A DNA stretch of 64,000 nucleotides from Pseudomonas bohemica (GTDB lineage Bacteria; Pseudomonadota; Gammaproteobacteria; Pseudomonadales; Pseudomonadaceae), in assembly GCF_002934685.1 (NCBI RefSeq), contig NZ_NKHL01000119.1, forward strand, positions 237,995-301,994, written 5' to 3'. The translations under genes were made by a program, and so were the position numbers. This document shows, in pieces, positions 42,925 to 51,668 of this stretch. The stretch's first letter is position 1; each line of letters begins with the position of its first letter. A model generated the notes under the pieces. It made no database searches. It worked only from the letters and a program-made list of their open reading frames with translations, and was not told where the DNA came from.

Positions 42925-44190
42925 TTAGTTACTCTTCACCGCATAGTCAGGCTTCTTGTCGTTGCCTGGAATGAACGGACTCCATGGCTGCGCGCGGATT
43001 GGCTCTTTAGTCTTCCACACCACGTTGAACTGACCGTCAGACTTGATCTCGCCGATCATCACCGGCTTGTGCAGGTGGTGGTTGGTCTTGTCCATTTCCA
43101 GGGTAAAGCCCGACGGCGCGGCGAAGGTCTGGCCGGCCATGGCTTCGCGGACTTTATCCACGTCGGTGGACTTGGCTTTCTCGGCCGCTTGCGCCCACAT
43201 ATGGATGCCGACGTAGGTGGCTTCCATCGGGTCGTTGGTCACGGCCTTGTCGGCGTTCGGCAGATTGTGCGCCTTGGCGTAGGCTTTCCAGTCGGCGACG
43301 AATTTGGTGTTGACCGGGTTTTTCACCGATTCGAAGTAGTTCCACGCAGCCAGGTTGCCCACCAGCGGTTTGGTGTCGACACCCCGCAGCTCTTCTTCGC
43401 CCACCGAGAATGCAACCACCGGAACGTCGGTGGCCTTCAGGCCCTGGTTACCCAGTTCCTTGTAGAACGGCACGTTGGAGTCGCCGTTCACGGTGGAGAT
43501 CACAGCTGTCTTGCCGCCTGCCGAGAACTTCTTGATGTTGGCCACGATGGTCTGGTAATCGGCGTGGCCAAACGGGGTATAAACCTCTTCGATGTCGCTG
43601 TCCTTCACGCCTTTGGAGTGCAGGAACGAACGCAAAATCTTGTTGGTGGTGCGGGGATAAACATAGTCGGTGCCCAGCAGGAAGAAGCGCTTGGCCGCGC
43701 CACCGTCTTCGCTCATCAGGTACTCGACCGCAGGAATCGCCTGCTGGTTAGGCGCCGCGCCGGTGTAGAACACGTTTGGCGACATCTCTTCACCTTCGTA
43801 CTGCACCGGGTAGAACAGCAGGCCGTTCAGCTCCTCGAACACCGGCAGTACCGATTTACGCGAAACCGAGGTCCAGCAACCGAAGACTACCGCAACCTTG
43901 TCCTGAGTAATCAATTGACGGGCTTTTTCAGCGAACAGGGGCCAGTTGGACGCCGGGTCGACGACTACAGCCTCCAGTTTCTTACCGTTGACGCCGCCCT
44001 TGGCATTGATTTCGTCGATGGTCATCAGGGCCATGTCTTTGAGCGAAGTCTCGGAGATGGCCATCGTGCCGGACAAAGAATGAAGAATGCCGACCTTGAT
44101 GGTGTCGGCGGCCTGCGCGGTCCAGGTCAAACCCATAGCGGCGATTGATGCAGACAAGGTGAACGCTTTAAGCAAACTACGACGCTTCAT
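42925..44190 (-). CDS. urtA: urea ABC transporter substrate-binding protein UrtA
   Basis: UrtA, 421 residues, the periplasmic urea-binding protein that feeds UrtBC. A signal peptide ends TAQA; mature start is ADTIKVGILHSLSGTMAISE. Family residues include GCWTSVSRKSVLPVFEE and FYPVQYEGEE. The RR near the start (MKRRSLLKAF) resembles but does not match a Tat motif. First gene of the urt operon and behind a sigma-54-like promoter. Confidence 0.95.
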   Translation of the reverse strand: MKRRSLLKAFTLSASIAAMGLTWTAQAADTIKVGILHSLSGTMAISETSLKDMALMTIDEINAKGGVNGKKLEAVVVDPASNWPLFAEKARQLITQDKVAVVFGCWTSVSRKSVLPVFEELNGLLFYPVQYEGEEMSPNVFYTGAAPNQQAIPAVEYLMSEDGGAAKRFFLLGTDYVYPRTTNKILRSFLHSKGVKDSDIEEVYTPFGHADYQTIVANIKKFSAGGKTAVISTVNGDSNVPFYKELGNQGLKATDVPVVAFSVGEEELRGVDTKPLVGNLAAWNYFESVKNPVNTKFVADWKAYAKAHNLPNADKAVTNDPMEATYVGIHMWAQAAEKAKSTDVDKVREAMAGQTFAAPSGFTLEMDKTNHHLHKPVMIGEIKSDGQFNVVWKTKEPIRAQPWSPFIPGNDKKPDYAVKSN

Positions 44191-44263
44191 TGGCTAGCTC
44201 CATTCTTTGATTTTTTTGGTATGACTGCTGTTGGCGGTCCAGGATCAAGTCTGCTTAGGCTTT

Positions 44264-44279
44264 AGCAAAGGCTGGGCCA
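44264..44279 (-). promoter_or_regulatory. candidate sigma-54 promoter for urtABCDE
   Basis: Read leftward, TGGCCC-AGCCT-TTGCT keeps the GG-N10-GC core and matches TGGCAC-N5-TTGCW with one mismatch. Start of transcription would be near 44253, giving a leader of about 63 bases. A possible NtrC site lies about 80 bases further upstream. Confidence 0.55.
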
Positions 44280-44332
44280 AGGCTGAAAAGGTCGCAAAAT
44301 CGAATGAAAGCGTCGCCCAAGGCTGGCGGCAC

Positions 44333-44347
44333 GCACCAAATTGGGGT
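44333..44347. promoter_or_regulatory. weak NtrC-like site
   Basis: GCACCAAATTGGGGT matches the E. coli glnA site GCACCAACATGGTGC at 11 of 15 positions, and lies about 80-95 bases upstream of the predicted urtA start, a normal enhancer distance. The right half is poor, so this is tentative. Confidence 0.3.
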
Positions 44348-44766
44348 GAGGAATAGTGCGTGGTGCGTCAAGTGCGCCGGACTGGTGCGGGAGTTGTCTG
44401 GGTCGACAGGTTTGCTGTTGCTTCGGTCGGACACGACCTCCGACAAATCGTCGGCTATCCTGACTTCCATGCCGTTCGGACGGAGGCGGGGGCCGGCGGC
44501 GAGTGATTCTGGCCGCAGGCCGTAGGAGCGTCGCCTGCGCGATGTGGCGCGCAGCGGCAGTGAAACCAGAAGCCTTCGTAGTTATCAGGACAGGTTCTGC
44601 TGCCGGTTCCGGCAGATCGTCAGCGAGGTGGCGCACCCCGGGCAGGTCTTATGATCTTCAGCCAGAAGCACGCTCGGAAAGAGGGAAAAGACGGGCCCTG
44701 AAAACGGAAATGAGCAGTTCATCGCTAAACCAACCCCGAAAGGCTCCAGGCCCCGCGGGACGCAAT

Positions 44767-46140
44767 CTAAGCTGTCGCCGCCGATTTGGCAGCGCGCGAA
44801 AGGGCTATCCGATCGAGCAACCATACCGCCACCATGGAAATCCCGACGAGCGGAAAGGCAACGCCCAGTGCAATCATCATTACCGTCGCGATTTTCCAAC
44901 GTGGCAGGTCGTGGCGCAGCGGCGGAACCCCCAAGCCATTCTGCGGCCGACGTTTCCACCAGATCACGATCCCGCTCACCGAACTGAGCAACACCATCAG
45001 GCAGATGAACAGGATCGCCAACTGATTCAGCCAGCCGAACATCTTCCCTTCGTGCAGCATCACCCCCAGCTCGGTCGCTTTGGAAACTGCGCTGTAATCG
45101 GTGTAACGCACATCGGCCAACACCTTGCCGCTGTACTGATCAATGTGCAGCGTGGCGTCGTTGTGCGGGTCGTCCGCGAACACCGATACCGTAAACACAC
45201 CGTCAGCGGTTTTCGGTTGGGTGATGCTGTAGCCGGGTTCGATCTTGCGCTCTTTGGCGATATCGACCACCCGCTGCAAAGTGATGGTGGGCGACGCAGG
45301 CGCGCTGGACATGCCAGCGTGATTCATGTGCTCGGCATGATCCCCAGAAGACACCGGCATGGGCGTGTTTTCCATTGCCCACGGCACGGTCTGCACGCTG
45401 GCCGTGTTCAACTCGCCTGCCTGTTTTTCCGACTTGGGCACGTCGTTCCACATTGCGGCCGGAAAGGTGTTCCATACATCGGCGTAAACCTTGCCCCACA
45501 TGCCGGTCCAGGTCATGCCACTGAGCAGCATGAACAGCAGCGCCACCGAGCCCCAGAAGCCAGCCACCGCGTGCAAATCACGCCACAGCACGCGACCCCG
45601 GGCGGTCAATCGTGGCCAGAGCACACCCGCTGATGAACGCCCGCGCGGCCACCAGAGGTACAGGCCGGACACCACCAACACGATGCCCCAACCGGCGGCA
45701 AGCTCCACCAGGCGATCGCCGACCGTGCCGATCATCAACTCGCCGTGAAGCTCGCGAGCCATGGCTTGCAGGTTGTTCCTGGCATCCTGAGTGCCGAGGA
45801 TCCTGCCGTTGTAGGGGTCGATGAACAGGTTCACGTCTCGACCGTCCTGTTTCACCACGAACTGCGCACTGCTTTGCGCATTCACCGGTGGCAGGTATTT
45901 GCTGATTGGCGCGTTGGGGTAGGCCCCGAGCACACGTTGTTGCTGCACGTCGGCACTGAGCATGTGATGGGTAGGTTTTACCGTCAGCAGGTCGCTGTAC
46001 ATCAGCGAATCGAGCTGCGGCTTGAACAGGTAGACGATCCCCGTCAGCGACAGGACGATCATAAAAGGCGCGACGAACAACCCGGCATAAAAATGCCAGC
46101 GCCACGCAAGGTTGTAGAACGACACGTTTGGTTTGGACAT
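44767..46140 (-). CDS. PepSY-domain membrane protein
   Basis: A 457-residue protein with four main membrane segments (first in WRWHFYAGLFVAPFMIVLSL) and two PepSY-type periplasmic regions, similar to PiuB/PepSY_TM proteins often linked to metal uptake by TonB receptors; the flavin/haem-reductase-like role proposed for some members is not established. It is the last gene of a leftward copper-related cluster with DUF2946 and PCu(A)C genes. A His-rich loop (HAEHMNHAGM) is visible. Confidence 0.82.
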   Translation of the reverse strand: MSKPNVSFYNLAWRWHFYAGLFVAPFMIVLSLTGIVYLFKPQLDSLMYSDLLTVKPTHHMLSADVQQQRVLGAYPNAPISKYLPPVNAQSSAQFVVKQDGRDVNLFIDPYNGRILGTQDARNNLQAMARELHGELMIGTVGDRLVELAAGWGIVLVVSGLYLWWPRGRSSAGVLWPRLTARGRVLWRDLHAVAGFWGSVALLFMLLSGMTWTGMWGKVYADVWNTFPAAMWNDVPKSEKQAGELNTASVQTVPWAMENTPMPVSSGDHAEHMNHAGMSSAPASPTITLQRVVDIAKERKIEPGYSITQPKTADGVFTVSVFADDPHNDATLHIDQYSGKVLADVRYTDYSAVSKATELGVMLHEGKMFGWLNQLAILFICLMVLLSSVSGIVIWWKRRPQNGLGVPPLRHDLPRWKIATVMMIALGVAFPLVGISMVAVWLLDRIALSRAAKSAATA

Positions 46141-46224
46141 GGTGAAACGCTCCCGTCAGGGATAAGCACGGCGCAGCACGCAGACAGCGCAAGGGCGGTC
46201 AGCGGGTACGAATCTTTTCAAGGT

Positions 46225-46671
46225 TCAGGCGACGGAAGAAGACGGCGGGGCGCGGCTGCGAGCGTTGGGAAAGACATTACTCCGGGCGTGGCCCTGTTGC
46301 GGGCCTGCGTTGTAGTAATCGGCGGGATTGGGCGGGACGGGCGCCGTGACGGCCAGAGTCTGAGTCAGCGCCGGGCAGCTGAACAGCAGGGTGCAATAGC
46401 CGCACTTGGCCCACAGCACGTGATCGACGCCCGCTGTTTCAGCTGTGGCTGCGTGATGCCCGCTGTGGGCGTCGGCCGACATGTTCATCGGCGTAGAGAT
46501 GCCCATGTCCGGGGCCATCGACGCAGGCGTCTGCAGCCCTGTGTGATGTTCCATCGGCATTGACTGCGAGATCAGCGGGCCGATGAAGATCATCAGCATG
46601 GCGAACAGGCTCAGCCACGCACCCGATTGCTTGCGGGGTTCGGTGGCGTTACGGCTGCGTATCGCGGACAT
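46225..46671 (-). CDS. DUF2946 protein (copper-cluster, first copy)
   Basis: A 148-residue protein with one N-terminal hydrophobic helix (WLSLFAMLMIFIGPLI), a Met/His-rich stretch (MPMEHHTG, ADAHSGHH) and CGYCTLLFSCP, typical of DUF2946. These are commonly encoded beside copper proteins and are likely to bind copper in the periplasm; no reaction is known. ATG 46671 is used, since the preceding frame start is only a TTG. Confidence 0.78.
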   Translation of the reverse strand: MSAIRSRNATEPRKQSGAWLSLFAMLMIFIGPLISQSMPMEHHTGLQTPASMAPDMGISTPMNMSADAHSGHHAATAETAGVDHVLWAKCGYCTLLFSCPALTQTLAVTAPVPPNPADYYNAGPQQGHARSNVFPNARSRAPPSSSVA

Positions 46672-46710
46672 GCGGCTCAAGGGCGTTCAGCGTCGGAGAT
46701 CAAAAGACTA

Positions 46711-47184
46711 TCAATGGGCGTGGGCCGGTGTGTCGTCAGGTGCCTGTTTCTGCACCATCACCTGAACGGTCACGTCGCCGGCTTTTTCGAAATGAAGGGT
46801 CAGCGGGAAAGTCTGGCCGTTCGTCAGCTTCGAGCGATCTTTCAGATCCAGCAGCATGACGTGGTAGGCCATGGGCGCAAACGTCACGGTGCCGCCCGCT
46901 GACACGTCCACGGTCTCGACCTGCTGCATCTTCATCAGGCCGTCTTTGGTCACGTGCTCATGTAATTGAGCGGTGCCGGCGATGGGGCTGTCGACACTGA
47001 GCAGACGATCGGAATCGGGGCCTTTATTGCTGATTACGAAATACGCCGCGACCGTAGGCGCGTTCGGTGGCAACTCCATTGACCAGGGATGGGCAATGGA
47101 CAGCTGGCCTTTTGCATATTCATGAGCTTGAGCAAAGCAGGCGGGCAGCAGCAATGCCGCCAGCAACAGAATCTTTTTCAACAT
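46711..47184 (-). CDS. periplasmic copper chaperone PCu(A)C
   Basis: A 157-residue exported protein: signal peptide ending CFAQA, then the PCuAC beta-sandwich domain. The copper motif usually reads H-x-M ... M ... H-x-M: here LHEH, then GLMKMQQV and YHVMLLDLK, so the first Met position is His. It carries Cu(I) to cytochrome oxidase assembly or copper proteins. A His-rich tail (PAHAH) follows. ATG 47184 gives a good signal peptide; an in-frame ATG seven codons earlier is weaker. Confidence 0.9.
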   Translation of the reverse strand: MLKKILLLAALLLPACFAQAHEYAKGQLSIAHPWSMELPPNAPTVAAYFVISNKGPDSDRLLSVDSPIAGTAQLHEHVTKDGLMKMQQVETVDVSAGGTVTFAPMAYHVMLLDLKDRSKLTNGQTFPLTLHFEKAGDVTVQVMVQKQAPDDTPAHAH

Positions 47185-47237
47185 CGGCAGGAGTCTCCAA
47201 TTCATTCAGGTACGCAAGGTGCAGCGTGAACGAACGA

Positions 47238-47621
47238 TCAGACTCGCGGGGAGGCGCGGGGGTTGAGATTGGGCCACAGCACCCGAGGCGGCGCATGGAA
47301 CACCAATATGGCATCCGGCAGGCGTAGCGGCTGAACGAACACGATAAAGCCCAACTGATTACCTGCCGGCACCGCCACCATCGACAACGCCCCGGAACAG
47401 CAAGGGCAATGCTGCATCAGCACATGGTCGCTACGATCGGGAATGCGCTGATCCACCGGCCCGATAGACGTCGCCACCAGACGCGTCCCGCTGCCGCTGC
47501 AGAAACTTCCCCACACCAGTTGTTCACCTTGCGTGCGCGGCATAGTCGGCGTGATGGGCATCGCCAGCATGCCGAACAGCAACGCAAAACACGCCACCCA
47601 GGCGAAGGCGGCGCCGTTCAA
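47238..47621 (-). CDS. DUF2946 protein (second copy), start codon disturbed
   Basis: The 127-residue frame has a hydrophobic helix (FAWVACFALLFGMLAM), a Cys cluster HCPCCSG and the DUF2946 pattern. Its only in-frame start is a TTG at 47621. The frame continues upstream ten codons (TNNKRRSSA...) to a stop that overlaps an ATG: the sequence ATGAACC would read ATGACC, a natural start, if one A were missing. This suggests a one-base frameshift at the start codon, or an unusual start. The product may be lower or absent. Confidence 0.65.
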   Translation of the reverse strand: MNGAAFAWVACFALLFGMLAMPITPTMPRTQGEQLVWGSFCSGSGTRLVATSIGPVDQRIPDRSDHVLMQHCPCCSGALSMVAVPAGNQLGFIVFVQPLRLPDAILVFHAPPRVLWPNLNPRASPRV

Positions 47622-47722
47622 GGCTGATGATCTTCTTTTGTTGTTGGTTCATGTCGGCCATTTAGCCTGAATGGCCGGGAGATGTAAAAAGCTCCGCTGC
47701 GGCGTTATGTCGCAGCGTTGGG

Positions 47723-48046
47723 TCAGTGGACGGGAATTGCGTGCACTTCGATATTTACGTTCAGCCAGGAACGCATTGCCGCGAATATCGCCGCCAGGTT
47801 GTCCATACTTGGATTGCCAGTTGCTGAAAGCATGCGATGCAGGCTTTTACTCGGCTTGTCCGTCTCTTTCGCCAGTGCTTCGAAACCAAGCGTAGCGTTG
47901 ACCAGGTCACGAAGAATGATCCGGGCCACCTCCGGTTCTCCATTAAGAAAAAGTGTTCCTGCTTCGTCGAGCAGACCTTGGGCGAATTCTGGATCGCGCA
48001 GGATTCTCTCATTGACTGAGTATTTGTAGCTGCGGGTTAGAGCCAT
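47723..48046 (-). CDS. antitoxin of type II TA pair (HTH, HigA-like)
   Basis: A 107-residue DNA-binding antidote protein. The HTH region is FEALAKETDKPSKSLHRML, of the addiction-module antidote type. ATG 48046 follows GAGG at good distance; an upstream GTG is less likely. It is preceded by the toxin gene with a gap of 12 bases. Such antitoxins neutralise the toxin and repress their own promoter. Confidence 0.85.
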   Translation of the reverse strand: MALTRSYKYSVNERILRDPEFAQGLLDEAGTLFLNGEPEVARIILRDLVNATLGFEALAKETDKPSKSLHRMLSATGNPSMDNLAAIFAAMRSWLNVNIEVHAIPVH

Positions 48047-48058
48047 CAGGCACCTCAC

Positions 48059-48385
48059 TCATGTCTTTCGCTTTTTTTCAGACTTGTAATCGGCAATCAA
48101 TGTTCTGGCCCGTTTGATATCTGCAGTCTGTCCCGATTTGGTACCGCCACCGAACAGGAGGATCAGTCGCTTACCTTCCTGGATCAGGTAGACCCGATAG
48201 CCCGGCCCCCAGTTAATTCGATATTCGCCCAAGCCGTCGAACCACTTGATATTGGATGTGTTGCCGGACTCCAATCTTGCCAGTGCAGTGCTGACTTTCA
48301 GCGCTGCGGCTACCGGTAGAGTGGAGAACCAGTCGTGAAACGGGCTCTTCTGATCCTTGGATAGATATGCTTGAACAATGATCAT
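48059..48385 (-). CDS. toxin of type II TA pair (RelE/HigB superfamily)
   Basis: A 108-residue protein of the Gp49-like/HigB RelE-fold ribosome-dependent mRNA-interferase group, with FHDWFSTLPVAAALKV, EYRINWGPGYRVYLIQEG and LLFGGGTKSGQ. It precedes its antitoxin, the HigBA gene order. mRNA cleavage is inferred from the family. An inverted repeat directly upstream may be the autoregulatory operator. Confidence 0.87.
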   Translation of the reverse strand: MIIVQAYLSKDQKSPFHDWFSTLPVAAALKVSTALARLESGNTSNIKWFDGLGEYRINWGPGYRVYLIQEGKRLILLFGGGTKSGQTADIKRARTLIADYKSEKKRKT

Positions 48386-48396
48386 TTGGGATGCAT

Positions 48397-48414
48397 GGTA
48401 ACTCTTACGTTACC
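48397..48414. promoter_or_regulatory. operator-like inverted repeat before the toxin gene
   Basis: GGTAAC-TCTTAC-GTTACC has perfect six-base arms and begins 12 bases upstream of the toxin ATG, where HigA-type antitoxins usually bind. Confidence 0.5.
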
Positions 48415-48481
48415 TTTTGGGCCATCAGCTCTTTGGGAAACCGATTTTCTCGCTGATCAGATCAAGTAATGCGCTACATAT

Positions 48482-49213
48482 TTATGCGTTTGCCTGAAAT
48501 GTTTCTAGTCCGTGCAAAACGTCTCCCACACTCCAAAACTCCCGATCCACCTCCACCAACACCGGTCTCTGCAAAACCACCACCGGCACCCTACGCTCCC
48601 GCGCCACTTCCAACTTTGGTTCGGTCGCGGTGCTGCCACTGTTCTTGCTGATCAGCACATCGATGCTGCGGCGCTCGAACAGTGCGCGCTCACCTTCAAG
48701 GTCGAAAGGGCCGCGAGCACCGATGACTTCGCAGCGTTCGTTGCCGGGGTAGACATCAAGGGCACGAAGGGTCCAGAACTGGTGCTCGGGTATTTCATGC
48801 AAATGCTCGAGCGGCTCGCGGCCAAGGGTAAACAGCGGGCGTTTGAAGGGGGCCAGTGCAGCGATGAGTTCGGCCCAGTCCGCCACCTCGCGCCAGTCAT
48901 CGTTAGGCCCGGCTTGCCACGCTGGACGACGCAAGGCCCAGCAAGGGATACCCGCGAGTTTTGCAGCAGCTGCGGCGTTCTGGCTGATCTGCGCGGCGTA
49001 GGGATGGGTCGCATCGAGGATCAGACTGATGCCTTCTTCCTCTATGAATTGCGCCAATCCCGCAGCCCCGCCGTATCCGCCGACGCGAACCCGACAGCGC
49101 AGATCACTCGGCACCCGCCCGACACCCGCTAGGCTGTAGATATGCTGCGGCGCCAGTGTGCGGGCAATTGCCAGCGCTTCAGTGACGCCACCCAGCAGCA
49201 ATATCCGCGTCAT
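48482..49213 (-). CDS. cobK: precorrin-6A reductase
   Basis: CobK, 243 residues, reduces precorrin-6A with NADPH in aerobic-type corrin synthesis. Characteristic parts are MTRILLLGGVTEALAIAR at the start, DATHPYAAQISQNAA and SKNSGSTATEPKLEVARE, the last close to the C-terminus. It overlaps cbiD by four bases. Confidence 0.92.
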   Translation of the reverse strand: MTRILLLGGVTEALAIARTLAPQHIYSLAGVGRVPSDLRCRVRVGGYGGAAGLAQFIEEEGISLILDATHPYAAQISQNAAAAAKLAGIPCWALRRPAWQAGPNDDWREVADWAELIAALAPFKRPLFTLGREPLEHLHEIPEHQFWTLRALDVYPGNERCEVIGARGPFDLEGERALFERRSIDVLISKNSGSTATEPKLEVARERRVPVVVLQRPVLVEVDREFWSVGDVLHGLETFQANA

Positions 49214-50307
49214 TCAAAGACCCCCGCATGCCCGACGATGCCGCCTTGGCGGTCGATGGCGAACACTTCGACCTGCACCTGCGCAGGCACCACGCTGCGG
49301 GCGAAATCCAGTGCGTGCCGACACACCGCATCCCCCAACGCCACACCCGCCGCTGCGGCCATCGCCAGGGCTTGCTGACTGGTATTGGCCTCGCGAATTT
49401 TCTGCTGCAGATCGGCATCGGCGCCCACGTCCCCCGCCCACTGCGCCAGTTGTTCCAGGTCGATGCTGGAATGCCGACTGTGCAGATCCATATGCCCGGC
49501 GGCGAGTTTGCTGATCTTGCCGAACCCCCCGCACAGACTGAGCTTATCCACAGGCACCTTGCGCAGATGCTTGAGCACGGCACCGACGAAATCGCCCATC
49601 TCGATGAGAGCGATATCGGGCAGGTTGTACACCCGGCGCACGGTATCTTCGCTGGCGTTGCCGGTGCAGGCGGCGATGTGTTGGTAGCCGTTGGTTTTGG
49701 CAACATCGATGCCCTGATGAATCGAGGCGATATAGGCCGCGCAGGAAAACGGCCGGACAATGCCGCTGGTGCCAAGAATCGACAGGCCGCCGAGAATGCC
49801 CAGCCGCGGGTTCATTGTCTTGAGTGCCAGCTCGCTGCCGTTTTCCACGCAGACCGTGACTTCGAAACCACCCTCGTAATTGAATTCGGCAGCCAGTTGT
49901 GTGAGGTGCTCGGTCATCATTCGTCGCGGAACCGGGTTGATCGCCGGTTCGCCAACGCCCAGCACCAGACCGGGGCGGGTCACGGTGCCGACGCCGGGAC
50001 CTGCGACGAAAGCCACCCCAGGCGTCTCGATCAAGCGGACGTGCGAGTACAGCAGCGCGCCGTGGGTGACGTCCGGATCATCCCCTGCATCCTTGATCGT
50101 GCCCGCCTGCGCGCCGCCCTCGACAGCGCGGCAGAATTCCAGCCGCATCTGCACCTGCTTGCCTTTGGGCAGCGTGATCTCGATCGCGTCGTTGACCTCG
50201 CCTGCCAGCAGCAGGCGCGCCGCGGCGAGCGAAGTGGCCGTCGCGCAGCTGCCCGTTGTCAGGCCGCTGCGCAGGGGCGCGGGTTGTTCGGCGGTTTCCT
50301 CGCGCAT
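49210..50307 (-). CDS. cbiD: cobalt-precorrin-5B C1-methyltransferase (CbiD-type)
   Basis: CbiD, 365 residues, with RSGLTTGSCATATSLAAARLLL at the start in part, TRPGLVLGVGEPAINPVPR and SILGTSGIVRPFS. It methylates C1 of the corrin. In an otherwise aerobic-type gene set, CbiD replaces CobF, a combination seen in Pseudomonas. Start overlaps the cobL stop by one base. Confidence 0.93.
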   Translation of the reverse strand: MREETAEQPAPLRSGLTTGSCATATSLAAARLLLAGEVNDAIEITLPKGKQVQMRLEFCRAVEGGAQAGTIKDAGDDPDVTHGALLYSHVRLIETPGVAFVAGPGVGTVTRPGLVLGVGEPAINPVPRRMMTEHLTQLAAEFNYEGGFEVTVCVENGSELALKTMNPRLGILGGLSILGTSGIVRPFSCAAYIASIHQGIDVAKTNGYQHIAACTGNASEDTVRRVYNLPDIALIEMGDFVGAVLKHLRKVPVDKLSLCGGFGKISKLAAGHMDLHSRHSSIDLEQLAQWAGDVGADADLQQKIREANTSQQALAMAAAAGVALGDAVCRHALDFARSVVPAQVQVEVFAIDRQGGIVGHAGVFE

Positions 50308-51509
50308 CAGGGCTTGATCGCTTCGAGCAGGGTGATCGGCAGCGCCTGACGCCAGGTGTCGAACTTGCCCAGCGGCTTGGAATACGCGAGGTGAACGCGG
50401 GTCAGCTCGCCACCCTGTTGTTCGCGCCAGTTCACCAGCATCGCCTCACTTTGCAAGGTGACCGCATTGGCCACCAACCGACCGCCGGAACGCAGCTGCT
50501 GCCAGCACGTGTCCAGCACGCCGCTGTGGGTGACGCCGCCGCCGATGAAAATGGCGTCTGGTTGTTCTAGCCCTTGCAGGGCATCGGGCGCGCGTCCGCG
50601 AATCAATTGCAAGCCGGGAACCCCCAGCGCATCACGGTTGAGTTCGATCAGTTGCTGCCGTTCTTCGTTGGCCTCGATCGCTATGGCACGGCACGTTGGG
50701 TGCGCGCGCATCCATTCGATGCCGATGGAGCCGCAGCCCGCGCCGACGTCCCACAAAAGCTCGCCGGGAACGGGGGCCAGGCGGGCGAGGGTAATGGCGC
50801 GCACGTCGCGTTTGGTCAGTTGGCCGTCATGGCGGAAAGCGTCGTCTGGCAACCCGCCTAGAGGCGACAGACGCAAGGTGTCTGGCGCTGCGCGGCAGTC
50901 GATGGCCACCAGATTCAAGGCCGCAATTTCAACGTTCGACCAGTCGTTGGCAATGCCATCAACCCGGCGTTCCGCTGTGCCCCCAAGGTGCTCAAGGACT
51001 GTGATGCGGCTGGGGCCAAACCCGCGTTCACGCAACAGAGCCGCGATGGCGGCGGGGCTGCTGCCGTCGTTGCTCAACACCAACAGGCGCAGACCGTGAT
51101 GCAGCTGTGCATTCAATGCCGCCAATGGCCGCGCGACCACCGATAGCGTCACCACATCCTGCAATGCCCAGCCCAGCCGCGCTGCCGCCAGAGAATAGGA
51201 AGAGGGCGCCGGAATCACGCGCATCTGCTCCAAGGGCACCTGCCGCGACAGACTTACCCCCACGCCGAACAGCATCGGATCGCCGCTGGCAATGACGCAA
51301 ATCGGTTCGCCAGACAGCTCAAGCACAGGTTGCAATGAAAACGGGCTCGGCCAGTGGCGACGTTCGGCCTGAATGCACGGCGGCAGCAAATCGAGCTGAC
51401 GAGGGCTGCCAAACACCCGACGTGCCTGCAGCAGCGCGTGCCGGGCATTCCTGCCCAGCCCTTTGTAACCGTCCTCACCGATTCCCACCACTGTCAGCCA
51501 CGGCGACAT
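50307..51509 (-). CDS. cobL: precorrin-6Y C5,15-methyltransferase (decarboxylating)
   Basis: CobL, 400 residues, two fused domains: an N-terminal CbiE-type tetrapyrrole methylase (to about 200, ICVIASGDPMLFGVG) and a C-terminal CbiT-type SAM methyltransferase with WDVGAGCGSIGIEW. It methylates C5 and C15 and decarboxylates the side chain. First gene of the leftward cob operon. Confidence 0.93.
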   Translation of the reverse strand: MSPWLTVVGIGEDGYKGLGRNARHALLQARRVFGSPRQLDLLPPCIQAERRHWPSPFSLQPVLELSGEPICVIASGDPMLFGVGVSLSRQVPLEQMRVIPAPSSYSLAAARLGWALQDVVTLSVVARPLAALNAQLHHGLRLLVLSNDGSSPAAIAALLRERGFGPSRITVLEHLGGTAERRVDGIANDWSNVEIAALNLVAIDCRAAPDTLRLSPLGGLPDDAFRHDGQLTKRDVRAITLARLAPVPGELLWDVGAGCGSIGIEWMRAHPTCRAIAIEANEERQQLIELNRDALGVPGLQLIRGRAPDALQGLEQPDAIFIGGGVTHSGVLDTCWQQLRSGGRLVANAVTLQSEAMLVNWREQQGGELTRVHLAYSKPLGKFDTWRQALPITLLEAIKP

Positions 51510-51641
51510 GTATTGCCCTCAGACCCAATGCTTGCGACAGGCCTGTCAGATCGGCCTGTGAATAAGATCGGCATGATACAGCGGCAGCGGGGCGTCGTGG
51601 TCGGCGCTGGAAATGGCGATGCGCGAGAGACATCGATTTAC

Positions 51642-51666
51642 TGTAGGAGCCGGCTTGCTGACGAAC
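51642..51666. repeat. single REP-like element
   Basis: TGTAGGAGCCGGCTTGCTGACGAA resembles the GTAGGAGC family without an adjacent partner. Confidence 0.5.
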
Positions 51667-51668
51667 CG

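Larger units (their letters stand above)
44191..44766. other. intergenic region holding the urt promoter
   Basis: These 576 bases separate urtA from the PepSY gene upstream, which is transcribed in the same direction. They hold a candidate sigma-54 promoter, a weak NtrC-like site and a degenerate single REP near 44521. Several short ORFs here show no protein character. Confidence 0.5.

Noticed and set aside
44255..44636. Short ORFs between urtA and the PepSY gene
   Set aside because: No ribosome binding site, no domain, and composition typical of out-of-frame reading; promoter elements explain the region better.
49543..49551. Exact DnaA box inside cbiD
   Set aside because: It is a single coding match, as expected by chance in 64 kb, unlike the cluster at 14.4-15.2 kb.
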